From: Megamonas sp. UBA1799
Lineage (GTDB): Bacteria > Bacillota > Negativicutes > Selenomonadales > Selenomonadaceae
Direction of reading: 5' to 3'
NCBI GenBank assembly: GCA_002319815.1
Contig: DCFR01000049.1
Location: forward strand, 33,358 to 82,795
Length of the DNA stretch: 49,438 nt
Made by a program: the position numbers and the translations under genes. Positions 17,476 to 25,775 of this stretch are shown piece after piece. The notes under the pieces are model-generated. The model ran no database searches. It saw only the letters and a program-made list of their open reading frames with translations, and had not been told where the DNA came from. Numbering within the stretch: the first letter of the stretch is position 1; each line of letters begins with the position of its first letter.

Positions 17476-18609
17476 TTAAGATACTGATTTTTGTTTGCGC
17501 CGGCTTTGGAAAGCGGCCTCTATTTCCTGCAGATATTCCGCGGGAATTTTGTTGAACGGGGTTTTGGGCGCATTGTGCTGGGATAAAATATATTCTACGA
17601 TGCGAAGATAGGCGAGGCTTTTAGTAAATTCCCCGCGAATGGCATCGTTGCCCTTAACGGCAGTTAATGAAAAAGCGTGCGCATAAGTATGAATGGCTTC
17701 TTCATAGGCTCCATTCTCTTTATAAATATTGCCGAGTTCGATGATAATAAACGGAGCATAGTCATCATCCTGATAACGGGTCAAAGCTCTTTTATAAGCG
17801 AAAATAGCATTGGAATAATTGTGTCGGCTCTTCTGGTTAAATGCATAGTCCAGAATATCATCCAGCGAACCGAGTTTGGCGATCGCAGCGGTAAGCTTTA
17901 ACAGGCGATCATTTTCCATATCCTCATGGACAATTTCCGCTACTGTTTTGACCAGAACCGCCGGTGCATAAAATTTTTCCGGCGAAGGGGCAGGCGATAA
18001 TGCAACCGGATGACAATTGTGCCGGACAGCTGATTTTGCCGACCGACGGTGATGCGTGCCTTTCTTGCCGGTCATACAAACGGATGTTTTTTCGGCCGAC
18101 GGCTTTGCGATGGCCGGGGCTTTAGCGGCGACTGCTTCCTTGGTCGTTATGGCTGAGCAGTAAGAGGGCATACCATCTGCATCTTGTTGCGACGAAGCCT
18201 TTAGTGACGGCAGCGGTTCCAGTTTGGCTGTTGCTTCTGACACAGCAGACTGACTTAATACCGGCTGTATTTCTTTGTCGGTGTCATCCGCTTTCCCGTC
18301 CGCCGGTGCCGGCATGGCTGGTGCTGCAGCTAAGTCTGTTGGCTCATGGCGCAACAGATAAGCATTGTAGTATGTGACCAGCGCTGCAGATGTTAAAACA
18401 AGTCCGAGCAATAAGAAGAAATAATTACGAGTCAGCGAAGACGAGACCGTAAGCGCCGCAAAATTTACAATCAGCGCCATGACTGCGCACAAAACCAAAG
18501 AGCTGTATTTTAGCTCAAAACCTACCAGCTGTGTCAGTTTGTGAATCAGCAAAATGCTGAGCGACATGATCGCAAACGTGATCAAAAAAAATTCCACATA
18601 AATCACCAC
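17476..18609 (-). CDS. membrane-anchored TPR-repeat protein of unknown function
   Basis: The 377-residue protein begins with three hydrophobic helices (residues about 5-25, 37-55, 63-85). A disordered Ala/Pro/Ser/Lys-rich stretch (about 90-215) follows. The C-terminal half carries two or three TPR-like helical pairs, for example NYSNAIFAYKRALTRY and GAYEEAIHTYAHAF. It is probably a scaffold at the membrane. The start is uncertain: GTG at 18609 opens the longest frame, but no strong ribosome site precedes it and a second GTG follows directly. It is cotranscribed with the PRC-barrel gene. Confidence 0.75.
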   Translation of the reverse strand: MVIYVEFFLITFAIMSLSILLIHKLTQLVGFELKYSSLVLCAVMALIVNFAALTVSSSLTRNYFFLLLGLVLTSAALVTYYNAYLLRHEPTDLAAAPAMPAPADGKADDTDKEIQPVLSQSAVSEATAKLEPLPSLKASSQQDADGMPSYCSAITTKEAVAAKAPAIAKPSAEKTSVCMTGKKGTHHRRSAKSAVRHNCHPVALSPAPSPEKFYAPAVLVKTVAEIVHEDMENDRLLKLTAAIAKLGSLDDILDYAFNQKSRHNYSNAIFAYKRALTRYQDDDYAPFIIIELGNIYKENGAYEEAIHTYAHAFSLTAVKGNDAIRGEFTKSLAYLRIVEYILSQHNAPKTPFNKIPAEYLQEIEAAFQSRRKQKSVS

Positions 18610-18907
18610 GCTTTACATGATCCGGCAGCGACAAAAAAAGCCACGTCTAAAATCCGCTAATTACCTACATTCGACAAGACCTAAAAAATTCCTGCAACCT
18701 TAAAAAGATTTTTGTTTGGAAAATATGGCGATAATGTTTGTGGTTCCTGTAGCCTGGGACAAAAGCTTAGAGCCGGATTGGAAAGAATTGGATGTGAGCT
18801 GATTAGCGAAAGCAGGGAAATCCTTCTTCACGTCGAAATAATAAAAGTTACGGTTTAGTAGGAGCATCATAATATATGATGTTGGATAAAAGCAGGAGGA
18901 TGGGTTC
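18610..18907. other. 298-base gap upstream of ptsH with no recognised gene
   Basis: The gap should hold the divergent promoters of the TPR gene and ptsHI. A plus-strand frame of about 50 codons, ending in a TAG near 18857, and an overlapping minus-strand frame (18700-18909) both lack a convincing start and ribosome site. A short palindrome, CATCATA/TATGATG (18865-18881), lies 27 bases before the ptsH start and could be an operator. Confidence 0.4.
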
Positions 18908-19171
18908 ATGCAGCGGGAAATATTTCATATGGTGAATCAGGCAGGAATGCATGCCCGGCCGGCCGCCTTGGTGGTAAAGACCGCGGCACAGTTTCAAGCC
19001 CGGGTGACTTTGTCGCTGGGGGAGAAAAAAGCGGATGCACGCAGTTTGCTGATGCTGATGGGGCTGGGCGCTAAACAGGGGACGGATCTGGCTGTCGAAG
19101 CGGACGGACCCGATGAAGCGGCGGCATTAGCCGCTATCCGGCAATTGTTTGCCGAAAACTTTGGCGAGTAA
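18908..19171 (+). CDS. ptsH: phosphocarrier protein HPr
   Basis: The 87-residue HPr has the active-site His15 in GMHARPA and Ser46 in ADARSLLML. Ser46 is the HPr kinase site that links the phosphotransferase system to carbon control in Firmicutes. It accepts phosphate from enzyme I, encoded next, and passes it to sugar-specific EIIA proteins, none of which are in the window. GGAGGATGGGTTC precedes the ATG. Confidence 0.96.
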   Translation: MQREIFHMVNQAGMHARPAALVVKTAAQFQARVTLSLGEKKADARSLLMLMGLGAKQGTDLAVEADGPDEAAALAAIRQLFAENFGE

Positions 19172-19206
19172 AAGCTGCTGCTGCAGTGATAAGAGGAGGA
19201 CGACGC

Positions 19207-20919
19207 ATGAGCGTGGAATTCAGGGGAGCCGGAGTGGTGCCGGGGATGGCTGTCGGAACAATCCGGCGGGTGGAGACATCGCTGACAGCGGCTGTGGCTG
19301 CTTATGTTTCCGGAGCGCAGGAAAGTGAGAATGAGAAAATTTTAGCGGCGCAGGCGGTTGTTGGTGCGCGGCTGACAGAGCAGATGACTGCTTGTTCAGC
19401 TGCCGGTCAGTCTCTGCAGGCGGCTATCCTCACGACGCAGCAGCTGATGGTACAGGACCCGATGCTGACAGAAAAAATCCAGAATAAAACAGCGGCGGGA
19501 ATTCCGGCACCACAGGCAATTCTGACAGCAACGGAAGAAGAAGCTGCCATTTTTGACGCTATGGATGATGCGTATCTGCGGGAAAGAGCAGCGGATATCC
19601 GCTGTGTTGGGCAGGCCATCGCCCGGCAGGTGCTGGGAATTTCTGAAATTGATTTGTCCGGGGATGAGGCGATGATTCTCACCGGCGTTACAATTGAACC
19701 GTCGCTTTTGGCGTCGATACCGGCTGGCCGCCTGGTCGGGGTTCTGCTCGGAGAAGGCAGTCGGACAAGTCATGCCGTGATTTTGGCACGGGCGCGTTCT
19801 TTGCCCACGATTGTTGGGGTGGGAAATTTTTTGTCGCAGCTTCGGGATGGCGATGAGGTATTGCTTGATGGAGAACAGGGATTGGTGCGGTTACAGCCCA
19901 CAGCGGCGGAGGTAGCTTTTGCCGCTGCTGCCCGGCGGCAGCAAGATCTTTTGCGGGAGAAGGATGCGGCGCTGCGCGATTTGCCGGCGGTTACGCCGGA
20001 TGGTGTTCGGATCAGTCTGTTGGCGAATATCGGGACATCGGCGGAGGTTGTTCCAGCTCTGGAAAAAGGAGCGGAAGGCATTGGCCTTTTTCGTTCTGAA
20101 GTTCTTTTCCTGGGTCGCGCCAGCCTGCCAACGGAGGAAGAACAGTATATAGTTTACCGGGCGGCTGTAGAAAACTGCCGCGGCAAACGTTGTGTTTTCC
20201 GTACGCTGGATATTGGCGGAGATAAACCATTGGCTTATCTGGATCTGCCTGTAGAAAGCAACCCTTTTCTTGGTTGGCGGGCAATTCGCATCAGCCTGGA
20301 CCGGCCGGATCTTTTTCAGCCGCAGCTGCGGGCGATTTTGCGCGCCGGGGCCTATGGGCCGGTTGCTGTCTTGTTGCCAATGATTGTCAGCGCGGCTGAG
20401 GTCAGGGCGGCCCGGCAGCAGCTGGAAAAGGCCCGGACAGATTTGCTGGCGGAGGGAATTGCTTGCGCGGATACCGTGCCGCTGGGGCTTATGATCGAGA
20501 CGCCGGCAGCGGCGTTGACGGCAAAAATTCTGGCCCAACAGGCGGATTTTTTTAGCATTGGAACGAATGATCTGATTCAATACACGCTGGCAGCGGATCG
20601 GGGGAATCCGAAGGTCAGCTCTTTATATAGTCCTTTTTATCCGGCTGTTTTGCAGCTCATCTTGCAGACAATTAGTGCCGGACGCGAAGCCGGCATTCCG
20701 GTTGGCATGTGCGGCGAAATGGCGGGGGATTCCTATGCAGCTGTTTTATTATTGGCCATGGGGATATCGGAGCTGAGTATGACGGCGGCATCAATTCCTG
20801 GGGTTAAAGCAAAGCTGCGTCAAGTGACGGCCAAGCAGGCAAAAAAAATTCTGGGCACCGTTCTGGCAATGGATGATGCGGCAGCGATCGAACAATATTT
20901 GCGAATAATTTTGCAGTAA
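19207..20919 (+). CDS. ptsI: phosphoenolpyruvate-protein phosphotransferase (PTS enzyme I)
   Basis: The 570-residue enzyme I transfers phosphate from PEP to HPr. The N-terminal swivelling domain has the phospho-His motif GSRTSHAVILAR. The C-terminal PEP-binding barrel has GIGLFRSEVLFLGR, RTLDIGGDKPL, FSIGTNDLIQYTLAADRGN and GMCGEMAGD. A GTG-led extension at 19186 is possible, but the ATG at 19207 sits properly after AGGAGG and matches the family N terminus. It lies 35 bases after ptsH in the same transcription unit. Confidence 0.96.
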   Translation: MSVEFRGAGVVPGMAVGTIRRVETSLTAAVAAYVSGAQESENEKILAAQAVVGARLTEQMTACSAAGQSLQAAILTTQQLMVQDPMLTEKIQNKTAAGIPAPQAILTATEEEAAIFDAMDDAYLRERAADIRCVGQAIARQVLGISEIDLSGDEAMILTGVTIEPSLLASIPAGRLVGVLLGEGSRTSHAVILARARSLPTIVGVGNFLSQLRDGDEVLLDGEQGLVRLQPTAAEVAFAAAARRQQDLLREKDAALRDLPAVTPDGVRISLLANIGTSAEVVPALEKGAEGIGLFRSEVLFLGRASLPTEEEQYIVYRAAVENCRGKRCVFRTLDIGGDKPLAYLDLPVESNPFLGWRAIRISLDRPDLFQPQLRAILRAGAYGPVAVLLPMIVSAAEVRAARQQLEKARTDLLAEGIACADTVPLGLMIETPAAALTAKILAQQADFFSIGTNDLIQYTLAADRGNPKVSSLYSPFYPAVLQLILQTISAGREAGIPVGMCGEMAGDSYAAVLLLAMGISELSMTAASIPGVKAKLRQVTAKQAKKILGTVLAMDDAAAIEQYLRIILQ

Positions 20920-20956
20920 GTTTCCTACTATATATTATACAGAATATGTTTTTATA

Positions 20957-20988
20957 AGAGGCAGTCCAACAGGATTTGTCTCTTTTTT
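20957..20988 (+). terminator. probable terminator of ptsHI
   Basis: AGAGGCA pairs with TGTCTCT, with one G-U pair, across a 13-base loop and is followed by a run of T. It is weaker than most terminators in this window. Confidence 0.6.
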
Positions 20989-21042
20989 GTCTGATCGACT
21001 AACTTTCGCTTTTTAGCAATAGACACAATTATAAAAAAGTTC

Positions 21043-21071
21043 TTGAAAGTATATTGTATACATGATACAAT
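21043..21071 (+). promoter_or_regulatory. aspA promoter
   Basis: TTGAAA (21043-21048), a 17-base spacer and TACAAT (21066-21071). The inverted repeat at 21047-21077 lies across the spacer and the -10 box. Confidence 0.75.
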
Positions 21072-21077
21072 ATACTT
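21047..21077. promoter_or_regulatory. 13-bp inverted repeat over the aspA promoter (operator)
   Basis: AAGTATATTGTAT (21047-21059) and its exact complement ATACAATATACTT (21065-21077) are separated by five bases. A repressor bound here would block RNA polymerase. The half-site TTGTAT/ATACAA is like those bound by GntR-type regulators, but no such regulator lies nearby. Confidence 0.75.
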
Positions 21078-21114
21078 AAATTAAGGCAAGGCTGAAAAGA
21101 AAGAAGGATACACC

Positions 21115-22503
21115 ATGAGAAAAGAACATGATTTTTTGGGAGAGATGGAAGTTCCCGATAACGTGTATTATGGAGTCCAGACCCTTCGGGCCATGGAGAA
21201 TTTTCATATTACCGGTCAGACAATTGACCGGGATTTTGTACAGGCGATGGCTATGGTAAAGAAAGCGGCGGCTGAAGCTAATATGAAAACCGGGCGGCTG
21301 GATTCTCATATCGGGTTGGCATTGACGCAGGCTGCGGATGAGATTCTGGCCGGACAGTTATTGGATCAGTTTCCGGTTGATCCGATTCAGGGTGGTGCCG
21401 GTACTTCAATAAATATGAATATGAATGAAGTTCTTTGCAACCGGGCGCTGGAGATTCTGGGTAAAGAAAAAGGCCGGTATGATCTGGTGTCTCCAAACAA
21501 CCATGCAAATATGGCACAGTCTACTAATGATGCTTTTCCAACCGGCATTAAAGTCTGTGTTAACTACAAAGCCAAAAAGCTTATAACGGCCTTGGATCGT
21601 TTGGCTCTTGAGCTGGAAAAAAAGGCAGAAGAGTATCAGGATGTTCTTAAAATGGGCCGGACGCATTTGCAGGATGCAGTGCCTATTACTCTGGGGCAGG
21701 AAATGGGTGCCTATGCATCCGGTATCCGGCGCGGGATTCGCCGCATTGAGCAGGCCTTGTCCGGCATGCATGTGGTCAACCTGGGCGGAACGGCGGTTGG
21801 CACCGGACTGAATGCGGAGCCTGCCTATATCGAGGAGGTTTCCAAACAGCTGTCGGCGCTTACGGGCGAGACCTATCGTACTGCCGAAAATATCATTGAC
21901 GCAACGAATAACACGGATGGCTTTGCCGATGTATCGGCGGCGATGAAGGTCACGGCGTTGGTTTTGATCAAGATGGCCAATGATTTTCGCCTTATGGCTT
22001 CCGGACCGCGCTGCGGGCTGAATGAACTTAAACTGCCGGCGCGGCAGCCGGGTTCGTCTATCATGCCGGGAAAAGTCAATCCGGTGATTGCCGAAGTGCT
22101 CGATCAGTCTTGCTATCAGGTAATCGCCAATGATCTGGCTATCAGTCTTGGTGTAGAAAACGGACAGTTTGAGTTGAATGTGATGGAGCCAGTAATGGCA
22201 TTCAATCTTTTCAATTCGCTGCGGTATTTGACAAACGCAGTCAATACTTTCGTTGACAAACTGCTCATTGGGTTACAGCCGAATAAAAAGCAGTGTCAGG
22301 AATGGCTGGATCACAGTGTTGGCGTGATCACGGCATTGTTGCCACATATCGGTTATGAAAACAGCGCTATGCTGGCAAAGGAAGCATATCTCACCGGACG
22401 GCCGATTCGTGAGATTATTTTGGAAAAGGGATTGCTGCCGGCAGATAAATTGAATCATATCTTGTCGCCAAAGCAAATGACCCATCCGGGAATTGCCAGC
22501 TGA
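21115..22503 (+). CDS. aspA: aspartate ammonia-lyase (aspartase)
   Basis: The 462-residue enzyme interconverts aspartate with fumarate and ammonia in the cytoplasm. The superfamily signature GSSIMPGKVNP is at about residue 313, with AGTSINMNMNEV near residue 99 and the SPNNHANMAQSTNDAFPT block near residue 130. The latter two indicate aspartase rather than fumarase C, which it otherwise resembles. It is a single-gene unit with a covered promoter and its own terminator. In an anaerobe it would feed aspartate into fumarate respiration or dicarboxylate fermentation. Confidence 0.93.
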   Translation: MRKEHDFLGEMEVPDNVYYGVQTLRAMENFHITGQTIDRDFVQAMAMVKKAAAEANMKTGRLDSHIGLALTQAADEILAGQLLDQFPVDPIQGGAGTSINMNMNEVLCNRALEILGKEKGRYDLVSPNNHANMAQSTNDAFPTGIKVCVNYKAKKLITALDRLALELEKKAEEYQDVLKMGRTHLQDAVPITLGQEMGAYASGIRRGIRRIEQALSGMHVVNLGGTAVGTGLNAEPAYIEEVSKQLSALTGETYRTAENIIDATNNTDGFADVSAAMKVTALVLIKMANDFRLMASGPRCGLNELKLPARQPGSSIMPGKVNPVIAEVLDQSCYQVIANDLAISLGVENGQFELNVMEPVMAFNLFNSLRYLTNAVNTFVDKLLIGLQPNKKQCQEWLDHSVGVITALLPHIGYENSAMLAKEAYLTGRPIREIILEKGLLPADKLNHILSPKQMTHPGIAS

Positions 22504-22512
22504 TTGCCTGAT

Positions 22513-22554
22513 AAATACTCTCTGCCTCGTAGTTTAGGCAGAGAGTATTTTTTT
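22513..22554 (+). terminator. intrinsic terminator of aspA
   Basis: A 14-bp perfect stem (22513-22526 with 22537-22550) has a 10-base loop and a T run. Confidence 0.93.
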
Positions 22555-22600
22555 GTCTGTTGTCGTAAGCCTCATCAATTAAATAAAATTATAAATCCCA

Positions 22601-22629
22601 TTGACAGCGTAGGAAACAGCCTTTATAAT
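22601..22629 (+). promoter_or_regulatory. consensus promoter of metY
   Basis: An exact TTGACA (22601-22606), 17-base spacer and exact TATAAT (22624-22629). The leader of about 55 bases is too short for a SAM riboswitch. Confidence 0.85.
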
Positions 22630-22692
22630 AAAACCATATTAATCCTGTATGTTATATTAAAATGTTTGATATAAAGAAAAGGGGAATGAAAG

Positions 22693-23985
22693 ATGGCTGA
22701 TCGACAATATAAGTTTGAAACTTTGCAGCTGCATGTGGGGCAGGAGACTGCTGATCCGGCAACGGATGCGCGGGCGGTGCCGATTTATCAGACGACTTCC
22801 TATGTTTTTCACAATTCACAGCATGCGGCGGATCGGTTTGCTTTGCGGGATGCCGGCAATGTGTATGGCCGGTTGACAAACCCGACGGAGGATGTGCTGG
22901 AACGCCGCCTGGCGGCTTTGGAGGGCGGCGTGGCTGCTTTGGCTACGGCTTCGGGCGCAGCTGCTGTGACCTATGCGCTGCAGGCGCTGGTTCATGTCGG
23001 GCAGCATATTGTGGCGGCGACGACGATTTACGGCGGGACCTACAATTTGTTTGCGCATACTTTCCCGGATTTTGGCATTGAGACCAGTTTTGTCGATCCG
23101 ACGCAGGGGATTTCGGTCTTTGAAGATGCTATCAAGGCGAATACACAGGTTATTTATATTGAGTCGATTGGGAATCCCAACGCTAATCTCATTGATATCA
23201 GCGCTGTGGCGGCGATTGCGCATGCGCATAAAATTCCGCTGGTGGTAGATAGTACATTTGCCACACCTTATCAGCTGCGGCCGTTTGAGTATGGCGCCGA
23301 TATTGTCGTTCATTCGGCGACGAAATTTATCGGCGGCCATGGCACAACCCTTGGAGGCGTCATTATTGACGGCGGCCGGTTTGATTGGGCGGCGTCCGGG
23401 CGCTTCCCGCATCTGGTTGAGCCGAATCCGAGCTACCATGGCATCAGTTTTGCCAAAGACGTCGGCGCAGCGGCTTTTGTTACTTATATTCGCACGCTGC
23501 TGCTGCGGGACACCGGCGCGACGATTTCTCCTTTTAATGCCTTCCTCTTGCTGCAGGGGGTGGAAACGCTGTCACTGCGTGTGGAGCGGCATGTGGAGAA
23601 TGCCCTGAAGGTCGTTGATTATCTGGTAAAAAATCCGCATGTTTTGAAAGTCAATCATCCTTCCTTACCTTCACATCCGGATCATGCTTTGTACCAGCAG
23701 TATTTCCCGAATGGCGGCATTTCTATTTTTACCTTTGAAATTAAAGGCGGGCAGAAAGAAGCGCAGCAGTTTATTGATCATCTGCAGGTGTTTTCCCTGT
23801 TGGCCAATGTTGCCGATGTGAAGTCACTGGTGATTCATCCGGCCAGCACAACGCATTCGCAGATGAATGAACAGGAACTGCGGGCCAGCGGCATTACGCC
23901 GGCAACGGTTCGGCTTTCAATTGGGACGGAGCATATTGATGATATTCTTTATGATCTGGAGCAGGCGTTTCAGGCGCTGGATTAA
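22693..23985 (+). CDS. metY: O-acetylhomoserine sulfhydrylase / aminocarboxypropyltransferase
   Basis: The 430-residue PLP enzyme of the Cys/Met metabolism family makes homocysteine or methionine from O-acetylhomoserine and sulfide or methanethiol. The PLP lysine lies in HSATKFIGGHGT near residue 210. The N-terminal FETLQLHVGQETADPATDAR and VPIYQTTSYVF segments and the family length of about 430 residues distinguish MetY from the shorter MetB/MetC enzymes. It stands alone with a consensus promoter, so control by methionine is not evident from the leader. Confidence 0.92.
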   Translation: MADRQYKFETLQLHVGQETADPATDARAVPIYQTTSYVFHNSQHAADRFALRDAGNVYGRLTNPTEDVLERRLAALEGGVAALATASGAAAVTYALQALVHVGQHIVAATTIYGGTYNLFAHTFPDFGIETSFVDPTQGISVFEDAIKANTQVIYIESIGNPNANLIDISAVAAIAHAHKIPLVVDSTFATPYQLRPFEYGADIVVHSATKFIGGHGTTLGGVIIDGGRFDWAASGRFPHLVEPNPSYHGISFAKDVGAAAFVTYIRTLLLRDTGATISPFNAFLLLQGVETLSLRVERHVENALKVVDYLVKNPHVLKVNHPSLPSHPDHALYQQYFPNGGISIFTFEIKGGQKEAQQFIDHLQVFSLLANVADVKSLVIHPASTTHSQMNEQELRASGITPATVRLSIGTEHIDDILYDLEQAFQALD

Positions 23986-24122
23986 AAACACCTGGTTTTT
24001 TAGCTGGTGCTGGCGGTTAAGGACTGCCTAAGGTGAAAATGGCAATATACAAAATAATATAAGGCGAGGTAAGTAAAACACTTGATTTTTCATTGAATTT
24101 TTTTTAATATACTTGCCTGCTG

Positions 24123-24151
24123 TTTACAAAAATAAAGGTGTCCACTATACT
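24123..24151 (+). promoter_or_regulatory. promoter of the AGCS symporter gene
   Basis: TTTACA (24123-24128), a 17-base spacer and TATACT (24146-24151). Just upstream, AGGTAAGTA (near 24067-24075) and TACTTGCCT (near 24110-24118) form an imperfect inverted repeat, which may be the end of the metY transcript. Confidence 0.7.
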
Positions 24152-24224
24152 GATACATATGACGGTATGGTGGATATTTTATTTACGTTATGGTTGCCGT
24201 TTATCCTGAAGGAGGGTTTTTGAT

Positions 24225-25652
24225 ATGGATCTTTCCCTAATTTTATCGGATGTCAATAATTTTGTCTGGGGTCCGGTTATGCTGGCATTGCTGGTGGGCA
24301 CCGGTATTTTTCTGACGGTGCGGCTGCGCTTTTTGCCGTGGATTAATCTCATTTATGCGATTCGGATGATTTTTCGCAAAAAAGAACAGCATACCGGAGA
24401 TATTACGCCGTTTCAGTCACTGATGACGGCGCTGGCGGCTACGATCGGCACCGGTAATATTGTCGGCGTGGCAACGGCTATGGTGCTGGGTGGTCCGGGG
24501 GCGCTGGTCTGGATGTGGATCAGTGCGGCTTTCGGTCTTTCGACAAAGTACGGCGAGTCTGTGCTGGCGGTTAAGTATCGTGAAACGAACAGCGTTGGCG
24601 AGATGGCCGGCGGTCCGATGTACGCGATGAAAAATGGTATCAGCAACAAGTTTATCGGGCATGGCTTGGCGGGGCTATTTGCAACGTTTGTGGTTTTGTC
24701 TTCTTTTGGTATTGGCAATATGACGCAGGCGAATTCAATTTCAGCCGCACTTTTCGCTAGTTTCGCGATTCCCACTTGGATTGTTGGAGGCATTATTGCT
24801 GTGCTGTCGCTGGCGATTCTGGTGCGCGGCATCAAGAGTATTGGTCAGGTATCCAGCCTGGTGGTTCCTTTTATGGCCGTGTTCTATTTTATAGCGGCGA
24901 TGATTGTTATTGTAGTGAACTTCGCGGCGATTCCGGCCGGAGTCGCGGAAATGTTCCGCATGGCGTTTTCTTTTGATTCGGTGGCCGGCGGCATCGGCGG
25001 TTCAATTGTTGCTTCGATGCTTACTTCCATGCGCTGGGGCGTAGCCCGCGGGGTGTTCTCCAATGAAGCCGGTTTGGGCTCGGCGCCGATTGCCGCAGCA
25101 GCGGCGCAGACGGATCATCCTTCCCGGCAGGGATATGTGAATATGACGGGCACATTTTTTGATACCATGATTGTCTGCATGCTGACCGGGTTGGTTATTG
25201 CCTCTTCCGGCGTTTTGGGGACGATCGATCCCGCAACCGGGAAGCTGGTTTCCGGGGCTCAGCTGACGATTTTGGCTTTTAATTCAGTTTTTGGCGATTA
25301 TGCTAAATATATTGTTTCCATAGCGTTGTCACTGTTTGCTTTTTCGACGATCATCGGTTGGGAATATTACGGTGAGAAAGCGCTGGAGTACCTCATTCAG
25401 AATCGCAAGGTGATTATGAGCTATCGGGTTATCTTCAGCCTGATTACTTTTGTCGGCGCCACCACAACACTGGAAGTCGTATGGAATTTCTCCGATACGA
25501 TGAATGGACTGATGGCAATTCCTAATCTGATTTGTCTTCTCTGGCTCAGCAACGATATTGCCAAGGAATGTTTTTTCTATGAAAAAAATGTGGTGCAGCT
25601 GGAAAAACACGGGCAGGATGTGGATTGCCAGGAAGCCAGCAGCGAGGGCTGA
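24225..25652 (+). CDS. sodium:alanine/glycine symporter (AGCS family)
   Basis: This 475-residue membrane protein of the AlsT/DagA type has about 10 hydrophobic helices. Family motifs are TALAATIGTGNIVGVATAMVLGGPGALVWMW near residue 67, TKYGESVLAVKYR, and RWGVARGVFSNEAGLGSAPIAAAAAQTDHP near residue 268. AGCS transporters import alanine or glycine with Na+. AAGGAGGG lies ahead of the ATG. It forms a single-gene unit with a strong terminator. Confidence 0.93.
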   Translation: MDLSLILSDVNNFVWGPVMLALLVGTGIFLTVRLRFLPWINLIYAIRMIFRKKEQHTGDITPFQSLMTALAATIGTGNIVGVATAMVLGGPGALVWMWISAAFGLSTKYGESVLAVKYRETNSVGEMAGGPMYAMKNGISNKFIGHGLAGLFATFVVLSSFGIGNMTQANSISAALFASFAIPTWIVGGIIAVLSLAILVRGIKSIGQVSSLVVPFMAVFYFIAAMIVIVVNFAAIPAGVAEMFRMAFSFDSVAGGIGGSIVASMLTSMRWGVARGVFSNEAGLGSAPIAAAAAQTDHPSRQGYVNMTGTFFDTMIVCMLTGLVIASSGVLGTIDPATGKLVSGAQLTILAFNSVFGDYAKYIVSIALSLFAFSTIIGWEYYGEKALEYLIQNRKVIMSYRVIFSLITFVGATTTLEVVWNFSDTMNGLMAIPNLICLLWLSNDIAKECFFYEKNVVQLEKHGQDVDCQEASSEG

Positions 25653-25675
25653 CGGTTGTATAAAAGGTTATGGGG

Positions 25676-25704
25676 GACGGGTTGAAAAGCCCGTCTTTTT
25701 TTTT
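25676..25704 (+). terminator. intrinsic terminator of the AGCS gene
   Basis: GACGGG pairs with CCCGTC across an 8-base loop and is followed by nine T. Confidence 0.9.
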
Positions 25705-25775
25705 ATGGCCACGTTCTTTTTTCTCCGGAAGAAAAGGATTATAATAGAAACGGTAACAAGTTAGGATGTGGATAC

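Noticed and set aside
18670..18676. TGTCGAA on the minus strand, identical to a Spo0A box
   Set aside because: A 7-base match is expected several times by chance in a window of this size, and no sporulation gene is nearby.
19891..20580. Long minus-strand open frame inside ptsI (229 codons), and similar long frames opposite metY (22816-23439) and the AEC gene (26121-26720)
   Set aside because: They lie opposite well-conserved genes, are rich in Arg, Gln and His as antisense frames usually are here, and lack ribosome sites.
22630..22692. A SAM riboswitch before metY
   Set aside because: The leader after the consensus promoter is only about 55 bases and shows no SAM aptamer motifs.
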